This document shows positions 1 to 7,031 of a stretch of DNA of 13,754 nt, one piece after another. The notes under the pieces were generated by a model that was not told the DNA's origin, made no database searches, and saw nothing but the letters and a program-made list of their open reading frames with translations. The position numbers and the translations under genes are program-made. Positions within the stretch are counted from its first letter, which is position 1; every line of letters starts with the position of its first letter. This DNA is from Acidobacteriota bacterium (lineage in GTDB: Bacteria; Acidobacteriota; Vicinamibacteria; Vicinamibacterales; SCN-69-37), in NCBI GenBank assembly GCA_021824055.1, contig JAKALV010000062.1:1-13754 (forward strand), read 5' to 3'.

Positions 1-1200
1 CGGGTCCTGGCGCAGGAAGGACCGCAGCGCCGCGGCGAAGGTCAGCCCGATGTTGTCGCGGACCTGCACCTGGTTGATGCCCTGCAGGTTGAATTCCACC
101 GGATCCTCGGCCGTGATGATGTTCACCCCGATCTGGTTCAGCCGGGAGATCGAGGAGTACAAGGTGTTCGTTTTGCCGGAACCGGTCGGCCCCGTGACGA
201 GCACCATGCCCCACGGCCGGCGGATCGCGGCTTCGAATTTCGCCAGCGCCGGCGCGTCGAAGCCGAGGCGCGTCATGTCGAGACGCAGGTTGTCTCGGTC
301 GAGCAGCCGCAGCACGATCTTCTCGCCGAACAGCGTCGGCAGGCACGACACGCGAAAATCGATCTCGCGGGTCTGACCGTGATCGTTGAAGCGCGACTTG
401 ATGCGCCCGTCCTGCGGCATGCGCTTCTCCGCGATGTCGAGCCGCGCCATGATCTTGATGCGCGAGATGATCGCGTCGCGGTACTTGAGCGGGGGCGCCA
501 TGATCGCCTGCAGGACGCCGTCGATGCGGAAGCGGATCCGCATTTCCTTTTCGTACGGCTCCACGTGAATGTCGCTGGCGCCACGTTGAATGGCCGACAG
601 CATCAGCGCGTTCACGAGCCGCACGATCGGCGCTTCGCCGCTTTCGCGCTCGAGCGCCGCGGCGTCGATCTCTTCGGCGTCGGCCAGCACCTGCAGTTCG
701 TCCGCCGTGTTCCCCGGCAGATCTTCCAGGGCTTTGGACACCAGATCGGTGGCCGTCTTGCCGTTCACCGCGCCGGCGCGCCCGTAGTACTTCTCGATGG
801 CCTCCCGCACGGCCGCTTCGGTGGCCACCACCGGCTCCACATGCAGGCCCGACAAGAACTTGATGTCGTCCATCGCGAACACGTTGGTCGGGTCGGTCAT
901 CGCCAGCGTGAGCGTCGTGCCGGTCCGGGCCACCGGAATCACTTGATATTTCGCGGCCGTGTCCGCTGGAATCAGCCGCACCACCGCCTGGTCCAGCTCG
1001 AACTGGGCGAGCGTGATGGCCGGCACGCCGTACTGGCGCGCCAGAATGGCCGTGATGTCCTCGTCCTGGACAAACCCCAGCTGGACCAGCGCGGAGCCGA
1101 GACGGCCGCCTTTCGTACGCTGATGCGCCAGCGCCTCCTGCAGTTGCGTGGCGCTGATTCGTTTCTCACGAAGCAGAAGTTCCCCGAGGCGTACGGCCAT
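1..1200 (-). CDS. pilB: Type IV pilus assembly / type II secretion ATPase (PilB/GspE family), 3' end cut off by window edge
   Basis: Reading the complement from an ATG at 1200 gives 400 open codons running off the window. The product is the cytoplasmic hexameric ATPase that powers pilin or pseudopilin polymerisation. Residues 1-140 form an MshEN-type domain: two 24-residue motifs (4-27 and 33-56), each starting Arg-Leu-Gly and ending in Gln, separated by exactly five residues, the layout known to bind cyclic-di-GMP. Residues about 185-330 are the N2 domain. Walker A GPTGSGKT lies at 337-344 (complement of 169-192), the Asp box TAEDPVEF at 363-370 and the His-box region follows. The window ends at FLRQDP, just before Walker B, so Walker B and any zinc-binding Cys cluster are not visible. 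No good ribosome binding site precedes the ATG; it was chosen because it begins four residues before the first RLG motif. PilB and GspE cannot be separated with certainty; the MshEN domain and overall match favour PilB. Confidence 0.9.
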   Translation of the reverse strand, partial: MAVRLGELLLREKRISATQLQEALAHQRTKGGRLGSALVQLGFVQDEDITAILARQYGVPAITLAQFELDQAVVRLIPADTAAKYQVIPVARTGTTLTLAMTDPTNVFAMDDIKFLSGLHVEPVVATEAAVREAIEKYYGRAGAVNGKTATDLVSKALEDLPGNTADELQVLADAEEIDAAALERESGEAPIVRLVNALMLSAIQRGASDIHVEPYEKEMRIRFRIDGVLQAIMAPPLKYRDAIISRIKIMARLDIAEKRMPQDGRIKSRFNDHGQTREIDFRVSCLPTLFGEKIVLRLLDRDNLRLDMTRLGFDAPALAKFEAAIRRPWGMVLVTGPTGSGKTNTLYSSISRLNQIGVNIITAEDPVEFNLQGINQVQVRDNIGLTFAAALRSFLRQDP

Positions 1201-1264
1201 GTGTATGCGCGGACATGACCGGGCGGGGGCGGATCCAGGAGCCCCGGACCTACTGGCCCGGGTT

Positions 1265-1286
1265 GGCCGGACCTGAAGGTCCGGCC
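1265..1286. repeat. REP-like perfect palindrome between two minus-strand genes
   Basis: GGCCGGACCT (1265-1274) and its exact reverse complement AGGTCCGGCC (1277-1286) are separated by two bases. A further direct copy of the inner CCGGACCT lies at 1244-1251. The site sits just after the stop of the PorV-like gene and 65 bases before the pilus ATPase start. As RNA it would form a very stable hairpin, but no T-run follows on the minus strand, so a classical intrinsic terminator is not supported. A dispersed REP-type repeat or an mRNA-stabilising hairpin fits better. Confidence 0.7.
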
Positions 1287-1298
1287 CTCCAGTTAGAT

Positions 1299-2270
1299 CT
1301 AGAAACCGGCGCGTAGCGCGGCGCCGAATCCTCGATCGCGTGTGATGTCGCCCTGCGTGTAATGGGTGTCGAGCCACAAGCTCTTGCTCACCCGCACGCT
1401 CGCGCCAGCCGAATACACCGGCCGGCGGGTGTCGTCTTTCATGTTCCAACGCACACCCGCACGCGCCACCAGCCGTTTGGTCAGGCGGTCTTCGCCGCCG
1501 ATGGCGATCATCCGACGCGGACCGTCCCACAGGTCGACCGTGTCCAGGTCCAGGTCTAGAGCAAGAGTCAGGCCATCGGCCGGCATCACGGCCACGCCTC
1601 CGCGAATCTCCCGCGGCAGCCGCGTGGCAATTCCTGCCACATCTGTAAACGCCGGTTGTCGCAAATTCTTAATCGTCAGCCCGAGGCGGACCGGCTTGAG
1701 GTCCATCATCACCCCGGCGTCCAGATCGAACGCATTTGAGGTGTGCGATGACGTTTCTGTCGCTCGGGAGAACAGGGCGCCGGCCGAGAGTCCGGTGCCT
1801 TCGGCCTCCGAAACGGTCCCCCTGACCCACTTCAGGTTGGCCCCAACGACGAGGCCCGGCACGATCGTCTGCAGCAGGTTGACGCCGTATTGGCTCGTCG
1901 CCAGGGTCCGGATCTCGGCCGTTGTGGCCGAAACGGCCGTCACCCGCGTATCGCTGATCCGCGCCACGGACAACCCCAGCGGCATCGTCCCAAGGCTTGA
2001 GAAGTAGGAGTGGCGCCGCGTCAGGCCGACCGTCGGGTCGCCCTTCTGATCGCCCGAGCGAAAGTCGGCCCACCCAAACGTCAGCCCCGCGGGCCCGCCG
2101 GTGGCCAGCCCAGCGGGATTCCAGTAGGGGGCCGAGGCGTCATCGGCGACGGCAACAAAGACGCCCCCCATCCCCAGCGCCCGGGCACCCACCGACTCCA
2201 TCGGCAGCTGAGCGGAGGCCAAAGCCGGCAGAGCCGTCAGAATCGCGGCAAGGGCCAATCGAAAGCGCAT
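1299..2270 (-). CDS. PorV/TraF-like outer membrane beta-barrel protein
   Basis: A 323-residue secreted protein. Residues 1-20 are a Sec signal peptide (MRFR, a hydrophobic stretch, then cleavage after ALASA). The mature protein opens with the hallmark of the PorV/PorQ, TraF and FadL-related barrels: SVGARALGMGG (about 26-36) followed by VADDASAPYWNPAGLA (about 41-56). The rest alternates short amphipathic beta strands (for example TFGWADF, YGVNLLQTIV, RLGLTIKNL, LALDLDLDTV, RAGVRWNM) and ends in Phe (LRAGF), typical of outer membrane barrels. In Bacteroidetes PorV serves type IX secretion, but the wider family is of unknown function and nothing here shows a type IX system. The start at 2270 fits the signal peptide although no clear Shine-Dalgarno precedes it. 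It is transcribed toward the pilus ATPase, 98 bases away, with a palindrome between them, so co-transcription is possible but unproven. Confidence 0.8.
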   Translation of the reverse strand: MRFRLALAAILTALPALASAQLPMESVGARALGMGGVFVAVADDASAPYWNPAGLATGGPAGLTFGWADFRSGDQKGDPTVGLTRRHSYFSSLGTMPLGLSVARISDTRVTAVSATTAEIRTLATSQYGVNLLQTIVPGLVVGANLKWVRGTVSEAEGTGLSAGALFSRATETSSHTSNAFDLDAGVMMDLKPVRLGLTIKNLRQPAFTDVAGIATRLPREIRGGVAVMPADGLTLALDLDLDTVDLWDGPRRMIAIGGEDRLTKRLVARAGVRWNMKDDTRRPVYSAGASVRVSKSLWLDTHYTQGDITRDRGFGAALRAGF

Positions 2271-2283
2271 GAGGCGAGCTTAG

Positions 2284-2354
2284 CACCCTGGCACCCGGCA
2301 CCTTGGCGCCCGAGCACCCTGGAACCTTGGAACCCTGGAACCCTGGCACCCTCC
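2284..2354. repeat. Degenerate 8-bp tandem repeat, nine units
   Basis: The + strand reads as consecutive octamers close to CACCCTGG or AACCCTGG: 2284, 2292 (7 bp only), 2299, 2307, 2315, 2323, 2331, 2339 and 2347, ending at 2354. Units 2331-2338 and 2339-2346 are identical; the others differ at one to three positions. The array lies in the gap between the divergent PorV-like and Yip1 genes, about 14 bases upstream of the PorV-like start. Its period equals that of the arrays at 7032-7109, although the unit sequence differs. Confidence 0.75.
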
Positions 2355-2361
2355 GTACACG

Positions 2362-2385
2362 TAATTGTTCGCGACAGTACAATTA
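2362..2385. promoter_or_regulatory. Inverted repeat overlapping a possible -10 box in the divergent intergenic region
   Basis: TAATTGT (2362-2368) and ACAATTA (2379-2385) form a perfect 7-bp inverted repeat with ten bases between the arms. It is an AT-rich island in GC-rich surroundings. The right arm overlaps TACAAT (2378-2383), one base off the sigma-70 -10 consensus, for rightward transcription of the Yip1-adaptor-permease operon. No good -35 box lies 16-18 bases upstream. The placement suggests a repressor operator over a promoter, but this is inference from sequence alone. Confidence 0.4.
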
Positions 2386-2429
2386 GCCAGAGCGTCCATT
2401 AGTGGATGCCTGATCACGCTGGAGACCCC

Positions 2430-3149
2430 ATGAACGAGACTGTCGCCACCGAACCGGCGCTCCCGGGTGTATTCGCCCGCGCCATTGGCATCATCACCTC
2501 ACCCAAAGCGACGTTCGAGCACGTGGTACGCGTGCCCCACGCCATCGGCATCCTGGCGCTGATCGCGCTGCTGACCGGCGCGGGCACGTCGGCATTTAGC
2601 TTCACCGAGAAGGGACGCCAGGCCCAGCTCGACTTCCAGGTGCAGCAGATGGAGCGGTTCGGCGTGACGGTCACCGACGAGGCGTACGCGGCGATGGAGA
2701 AACGCTCCGCCTACACGCCGTACACCACGGTCGTCGGCATGTTCATTTTCTTCCCCATCGCGGTCTTGATCGTCTCGGGAATCTTCTACGCGATCTTCAA
2801 CGCCATCATGGGTGGGACCGCTGAATTCAAGCAGGTCATGGCGGTGACATCCCACTCCTGGGTCGTGCCGACCCTGGGCGCGCTCTTCGGCGGGATCATG
2901 AACTTCGCCCGCGGGTCCATCAGCTCGAGCGTGGCCAACCTGGGGCTGCTTCTGCCGATGCTCAAGGAGGGCTCGTTCGCGGCCAATCTGGCCGGTGCCG
3001 TCGACCTCTTCCAGATCTGGTGGGTGCTCACCCTGTCGATCGGCCTCGGCGTGCTCTACAAGCGCAAGACGTCCAGCATCGCGACCGGCCTCTTCATCGT
3101 GTACGCGATCATCGCCATCGGTTTCGCCTATTTCCTCCGCAAAGGGTAG
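2430..3149 (+). CDS. Yip1-family integral membrane protein
   Basis: A 239-residue polytopic membrane protein. ATG 2430 was chosen over an in-frame ATG at 2406 because GGAG (2421-2424) sits five bases before it; the 2406 site has no ribosome binding site. The N-terminal segment GIITSPKATFEHV (about 20-32) is the typical entry to bacterial Yip1-domain proteins, followed by hydrophobic segments at about 37-55, 101-122, 135-155, 188-207 and 216-234. A charged, Gln-rich loop (about 58-95) lies between the first two. Bacterial Yip1 proteins have no settled function; eukaryotic relatives act in membrane trafficking. The gene is the first of an apparent operon: its stop is six bases before the adaptor start. 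This placement suggests a role beside the export system, perhaps in assembly or membrane organisation, which is inference. Confidence 0.85.
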   Translation: MNETVATEPALPGVFARAIGIITSPKATFEHVVRVPHAIGILALIALLTGAGTSAFSFTEKGRQAQLDFQVQQMERFGVTVTDEAYAAMEKRSAYTPYTTVVGMFIFFPIAVLIVSGIFYAIFNAIMGGTAEFKQVMAVTSHSWVVPTLGALFGGIMNFARGSISSSVANLGLLLPMLKEGSFAANLAGAVDLFQIWWVLTLSIGLGVLYKRKTSSIATGLFIVYAIIAIGFAYFLRKG

Positions 3150-3155
3150 TCCTGC

Positions 3156-4493
3156 ATGAACCGTAAGAAGCTCTTCATCGGCATCGGCGTCGTGGCACTC
3201 CTCGGGGCGATGGCGTACGCCAACATCGTATTCAAGAAAGATACCGGCATCGAGGTCACGGTCGAGAAGATCGAGAAGCGTGACCTCGAGGCGATCGTGT
3301 CGGCCAGCGGCAAGATCCAGCCCAAGCGCTCGGTGAACATCAGCGCCGAAACGATGGGCAAGGTGGTCGGCCTCGCCGTCAACGAGGGCGACGTGGTGAA
3401 GCAGGGCCAGTTCCTGCTGCAGGTGGATCCGCGCAACCTGCAGACGGCGGTGGACAGCCGCGAAGCCAGTCTCGCGGCGTCGCGCTCGTCGATTGAAGAG
3501 CTCAAGAAGAACCGTGACACGGTCAGTCTCACGCTGAAGAACTATCAGGAGATCCTGCGCCGGCAGACCGAGTTGTTCAAGGGCGGTCTCGTCACGCGCG
3601 AAGCGCTCGACCAGGCCCAGTTGGCGGTCAACAGCACCCAGGCCCAGCTGGCCGAGATCGCGCAGCGGATTCTCACTGCCGAGACTCGCCTCAAGAACGA
3701 CGCCGCGAATCTCGAGAGCGCCAAGTACGACCTCAACAAGGTCCGGCTGGTCTCCCCCATCAACGGCATCGTCACCAAGCGCAACATCGAAGAGGGCGAG
3801 ACGGTGGTCATCGGCACGATGAACAACGCCGGCACGGTGCTGCTGACCATCGCGGACATGTCCGTGGTCGAAGCGGAAGTGGAAGTGGACGAAACGGATA
3901 TTCCGTTCGTCACGCTCGGCCAACAGGCCAAGATCAAGATCGATGCGTTCCCGGACCGGTCGTTCAAGGGCCAGGTCACCGAGGTCGGCAACAGTCCGAT
4001 CGTGACGGCGGGCGCCACCACGCGCGCGACGAACTTCAAGGTGGTGGTCACGCTCGAAGAGACGATTCCCGACGTGCGTCCCGGCTTCACCTGCACGGCG
4101 GACATCACGACGGCCACGCGGCAGAAGGCCGTCGCGGTGCCGATCCAGGCGACGACGGTCCGCGAGATGGTGGTCGACGCCAGCGGCCAGATCGTGCGCG
4201 ACCCGGTGGACGCCGGCAAGGAAAATCGGTCGCGGCGCGCCGTGGCCACGAGCGCCGATCTCAAGCCCGGGCAGTCCCGCAAGGAACTCGAGGGCGTGTT
4301 CGTGATCAAGGACGGCAGGTCGGTGTTCACGCCGCTCAAGGTCGGCATTTCGGGCGACAAATACTTCGAAGTCCTGAGCGGCCTCAAGGAAGGCGACGAA
4401 GTGATCACCGGCCCGTTCTCGTCGGTACGCGGCATGAAGGACGGCGACCCGGTGAAGATCGCCCCGTCAACCAGCGGAGCCGCGAAGAAATAG
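3156..4493 (+). CDS. MacA/HlyD-type periplasmic adaptor subunit of an ABC efflux or export system
   Basis: A 445-residue membrane fusion protein. A short positive N-terminus and one membrane anchor (about 5-26, LFIGIGVVALLG) place the rest in the periplasm. Next come the first beta-barrel/lipoyl half (SASGKIQPKRSVNISAE then GKVVGLAVNEGDVVKQGQ, about 49-88), a long alpha-helical coiled-coil hairpin (about 97-190), the second lipoyl half with the family signature RLVSPINGIVTKRN (about 197-210), a beta-barrel and a membrane-proximal domain (VEAEVEVDETD onward). A polar stretch with many charges at about 345-385 interrupts the membrane-proximal region. Such proteins link an inner membrane transporter to an outer membrane TolC-like channel. 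AAAGGG (3141-3146) may serve as ribosome binding site, nine bases before ATG. The first permease begins two bases after its stop, so translation is probably coupled. No TolC homologue is in the window. Confidence 0.92.
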   Translation: MNRKKLFIGIGVVALLGAMAYANIVFKKDTGIEVTVEKIEKRDLEAIVSASGKIQPKRSVNISAETMGKVVGLAVNEGDVVKQGQFLLQVDPRNLQTAVDSREASLAASRSSIEELKKNRDTVSLTLKNYQEILRRQTELFKGGLVTREALDQAQLAVNSTQAQLAEIAQRILTAETRLKNDAANLESAKYDLNKVRLVSPINGIVTKRNIEEGETVVIGTMNNAGTVLLTIADMSVVEAEVEVDETDIPFVTLGQQAKIKIDAFPDRSFKGQVTEVGNSPIVTAGATTRATNFKVVVTLEETIPDVRPGFTCTADITTATRQKAVAVPIQATTVREMVVDASGQIVRDPVDAGKENRSRRAVATSADLKPGQSRKELEGVFVIKDGRSVFTPLKVGISGDKYFEVLSGLKEGDEVITGPFSSVRGMKDGDPVKIAPSTSGAAKK

Positions 4494-4495
4494 CA

Positions 4496-5719
4496 ATGTC
4501 GCGGTTCATTGAATCGGCGGCGATTGCGCTGTCCGCGATCTGGGCCAACAAGCTGCGGTCCATGCTGACCGTGCTTGGCAACATCGTGGCGGTCACGTCG
4601 ATCATCGCGGTGGTGTCGCTCGTGCAGGGCCTCAATGCGAGCGTGTCGAACGCCATCACGTCCCAGATCGGCGCCGACCAGTTCTCGGTGGTCCGGTCGG
4701 GCCCGACGTTTTCGGACGAAGAGCAGGAGCGGGCGCAGAGCAACCCCCAGGTCACGCTCGCTGACGCGGAGGCCATCCGAAAGTTCAGTTCGCATGTCGG
4801 CCTCGTCATGGCCCGCGCGCAGAGCAGCGCCGAGGCCAAGACCCGCATGGAGAAACTCGACACGCTGAGCGTGCGCGGCGTCACCAAGGAATGGAACCAG
4901 CTGCCGGATACCAACATCGAGGTCGGCCGGTCCATCCTGCCCGTGGAATTCGACAATCGCAAGATGGTGACGGTGCTCGGCGCGGACGCCGCCGACCGGC
5001 TGTTCGGCGCGCTCGATCCGATCGACAAATACGTGCAGCTCAACGGCCTGCCGTTCCGCGTGGTGGGCGTCGCGGCCAAGCAGGGTTCCCTCTTCGGCCA
5101 GTCGCAGGATGAATATGCGGTCATCCCGCTGTCGGTGTATCAGCGGATGTTCAACTGGCGCCAGTCGCTCACGCTCGTCGTGCGGCCCACCGAGACGGCG
5201 TTCGTCCAGGTAGCCAAAGACGAAGCGACCGTGGCGCTGCGCATCCAGCGGCGGCTCCGGCCCAAGGCCCCCGACAACTTCGGGATCATCACCTCGGATA
5301 CGTTCCTGAACATCTACAACACGGCCACCTCGGGCATCTTCGCGATCCTGATCGGCGTCGTGGGCCTCTCCCTGGTGGTGGGCGGCATCGTCATCATGAA
5401 CATCATGCTGATGGTCGTCACCGAGCGCACCCGCGAGATCGGCTTGCGCAAGGCGCTGGGGGCGCGGCGCCGCGACATTCTGTGGCAGATCCTGACCGAG
5501 TCGATCACGCTCTCGACGTTCGGCGGGGTCGTGGGCACGGCCATGGGCTTCCTGGTGGCGTACATCATCAGCAAGCTGAGTCCCCTGCCCGCCATTGTTG
5601 AAGTGTGGGCGGTGGTGCTGGGCATCTCGATGACCGCGATCGTGGGGTTGTTCTTCGGCATGTATCCGGCGATGCGCGCAGCGGCGCTCGATCCGATCGA
5701 AGCGCTGCGGCGGGAGTAA
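4496..5719 (+). CDS. MacB/FtsX-type ABC transporter permease (first of a pair)
   Basis: A 407-residue permease of the MacB_PCD plus FtsX architecture. One N-terminal membrane helix (about 20-42) follows the family entry ALSAIWANKLRSMLTVLG. A periplasmic domain spans about 45-270. Three C-terminal helices follow (about 277-305, 335-358, 366-390), with the conserved cytoplasmic ERTREIGLRKALGARRRDIL after the second and the DPIEALRRE tail at the end. This family works by mechanotransmission, with ATP hydrolysis in a separate or fused MacB-like ATPase moving the periplasmic domain; no nucleotide-binding domain is fused here. The start lies two bases after the adaptor stop with no strong ribosome binding site, which favours translational coupling. 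In the first helix the usual LGIIIG-like sequence reads LGNIVAV, with a polar Asn. The protein is a paralogue of the downstream permease. Confidence 0.92.
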   Translation: MSRFIESAAIALSAIWANKLRSMLTVLGNIVAVTSIIAVVSLVQGLNASVSNAITSQIGADQFSVVRSGPTFSDEEQERAQSNPQVTLADAEAIRKFSSHVGLVMARAQSSAEAKTRMEKLDTLSVRGVTKEWNQLPDTNIEVGRSILPVEFDNRKMVTVLGADAADRLFGALDPIDKYVQLNGLPFRVVGVAAKQGSLFGQSQDEYAVIPLSVYQRMFNWRQSLTLVVRPTETAFVQVAKDEATVALRIQRRLRPKAPDNFGIITSDTFLNIYNTATSGIFAILIGVVGLSLVVGGIVIMNIMLMVVTERTREIGLRKALGARRRDILWQILTESITLSTFGGVVGTAMGFLVAYIISKLSPLPAIVEVWAVVLGISMTAIVGLFFGMYPAMRAAALDPIEALRRE

Positions 5720-5757
5720 CCGATGCGCGAAGCGCTGAGGGCGGAGTAACGATGCGC
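5699..5757 (+). repeat. Tandem duplication of the stop/RBS/start junction between two permease genes
   Basis: Copy 1 (5699-5728, 30 bases) and copy 2 (5729-5757, 29 bases) abut directly. They differ by one missing base and a few substitutions around GCGGCGGGAG versus GAGGGCGGAG. Each contains GAAGCGCTG, a purine-rich ribosome binding site, TAA and ATGCGC. Copy 1 holds the real stop of permease 1 (5717-5719); copy 2 holds the real start of permease 2 (5752). Copy 1's own ATG now opens an eight-codon frame. Confidence 0.85.
5723..5749 (+). other. Eight-codon mini-ORF created by the junction duplication
   Basis: ATG at 5723 is preceded by GGGAG (5712-5716) at six bases and reads MREALRAE before TAA at 5747-5749, two bases before the ATG of permease 2. 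The peptide resembles the EALRRE tail of the upstream permease because it derives from that segment. It may be translated and act as a coupling leader, or be a neutral by-product. There is no evidence that the peptide itself has a function. Confidence 0.4.
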
Positions 5758-7023
5758 GGCGGATTATTCGGAGAGATCCTGCGCATGTCCTGGGAGACGG
5801 TGCGCGGCAACAAGATGCGGTCGTTCCTGACCGTGCTCGGCATCGTCATCGGCATCACGTCGATTGTGGGCATGACCTCGCTGCTCCGCGGCTTCGACGA
5901 GTCGTTCAAGGACTCGATCAAGGCCATCGGCCCGGACGTCGTGTACATTTCAAAGTTCTCCGGCCTGAGCTTTGCCAGCGGCAAGACGTTTCAGGAGTTG
6001 ATGAAGCGCCCGAACCTCACGCCCGATGACGCCGCGGCGATCGAGCGCGACGCGCCGTCGATCGGCGTGGTCGACGTGATCCTGGGCCAGGGTGGCACAC
6101 AGGAACGCGTGTACTACAAGAGCGAGCGGACCAAGCAGCTGATCACGCTCGGCACGACGGAGCGATACGTGCGCCTCGCCAATGTGGACCTCGCGCTCGG
6201 CCGCTACTTCACCGGACCCGAGGTCCAGCACAGCCGGCGGGTGATCGTGCTGGGACAGACGGCCTACACGGCTCTGTTCCCCAATTCAGACCCGATCGGC
6301 AAGCAAGTGCGCCTCGGCCTGATTCCGTACACGGTGATCGGCGTCGCCGCCCCGAGGCCATCGACCGGCCTCGGCGGAGGCCAGGACGACTTCGTGGTCA
6401 TCCCGCAGACCGCGTACCAGAAGCAGTTCGGCCTGAAGGCCACCAATTTCGGCCGCGGCGAATTCAGGCCCATCATGATCGGCGCCATGCCGCGCGATGG
6501 CGTCGACCGTGAGACGGCCATGAAGGAAGTCGAGAACGTGATCCGGATCCGGCACGGACTGCATCTCGACGAGCCCGACGACTTCGACATGATCACGTCC
6601 GACGCGGTCCTCAAGGTGTGGGATCAGATCAGCTCAGCGGCCTTTCTGGCCCTCGTCGTGCTGTCGTCGATCGCATTGATGGTCGGCGGCATCGGCGTGA
6701 TGAGCATCATGACGATCTCGGTGACCGAGCGGACGCGCGAAATCGGCGTACGCAAAGCGCTGGGCGCTCGGCGGGTCGAAGTGCTGTGGCAGTTTCTCTT
6801 CGAGGCCGCCTTCCTGACCTCGCTTGGCGGCCTGATCGGCATCATCTGTGGCGCCACCATCGGCTACGCGGTGCACTGGCTGAGCGGCTTCCCCATCTCG
6901 CTGCCGTGGTGGTCGTTCGCCATCGGCATCGGCTTCTCGGCCGGCGTCGGCATCTTCTTCGGCATGGTCCCGGCCATCCGCGCGTCGCGCCTGGACCCGA
7001 TCGAGGCGCTCAGATACGAATAA
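5752..7023 (+). CDS. MacB/FtsX-type ABC transporter permease (second of a pair)
   Basis: A 423-residue permease with the same plan as its neighbour: a first helix (about 25-45) after GNKMRSFLTVLGIVIGITSI, a periplasmic MacB_PCD domain (about 47-295), helices at about 300-325, 350-375 and 385-410, the conserved ERTREIGVRKALGARRVEVL cytoplasmic segment, and the tail DPIEALRYE. The open frame extends upstream to 5605, but ATG 5752 was chosen: it has GGAG (5743-5746) five bases before it, begins the amphipathic N-terminus seen in homologues and avoids overlap with permease 1. Adjacent paralogous permeases suggest a heterodimeric transporter, one protein for each half. The required ATPase is not encoded between 2430 and 7023 nor directly downstream, so it must come from elsewhere. 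Substrate is unknown; macrolides, peptides, lipoproteins or lipids are all possible for the family. Confidence 0.92.
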   Translation: MRGGLFGEILRMSWETVRGNKMRSFLTVLGIVIGITSIVGMTSLLRGFDESFKDSIKAIGPDVVYISKFSGLSFASGKTFQELMKRPNLTPDDAAAIERDAPSIGVVDVILGQGGTQERVYYKSERTKQLITLGTTERYVRLANVDLALGRYFTGPEVQHSRRVIVLGQTAYTALFPNSDPIGKQVRLGLIPYTVIGVAAPRPSTGLGGGQDDFVVIPQTAYQKQFGLKATNFGRGEFRPIMIGAMPRDGVDRETAMKEVENVIRIRHGLHLDEPDDFDMITSDAVLKVWDQISSAAFLALVVLSSIALMVGGIGVMSIMTISVTERTREIGVRKALGARRVEVLWQFLFEAAFLTSLGGLIGIICGATIGYAVHWLSGFPISLPWWSFAIGIGFSAGVGIFFGMVPAIRASRLDPIEALRYE

Positions 7024-7031
7024 CACGCGTT

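Noticed and set aside
379..1218. A 279-codon plus-strand open frame
   Set aside because: It is opposite the pilus ATPase, whose motifs are unmistakable on the minus strand.
2284..2354. CRISPR array
   Set aside because: The units are 8 bp, contiguous and degenerate, with no spacers and no cas genes.
2499..3923. A 474-codon minus-strand open frame
   Set aside because: It overlaps the Yip1 and adaptor genes on the other strand. Its protein is rich in His, Asp, Arg and Leu with no family features, the usual mirror of GC-biased codons.
5605..5751. A 49-residue N-terminal extension of the second permease
   Set aside because: It overlaps the end of the first permease in another frame. The extra sequence is Arg/Gly/Ala-rich, and a good ribosome binding site precedes ATG 5752.
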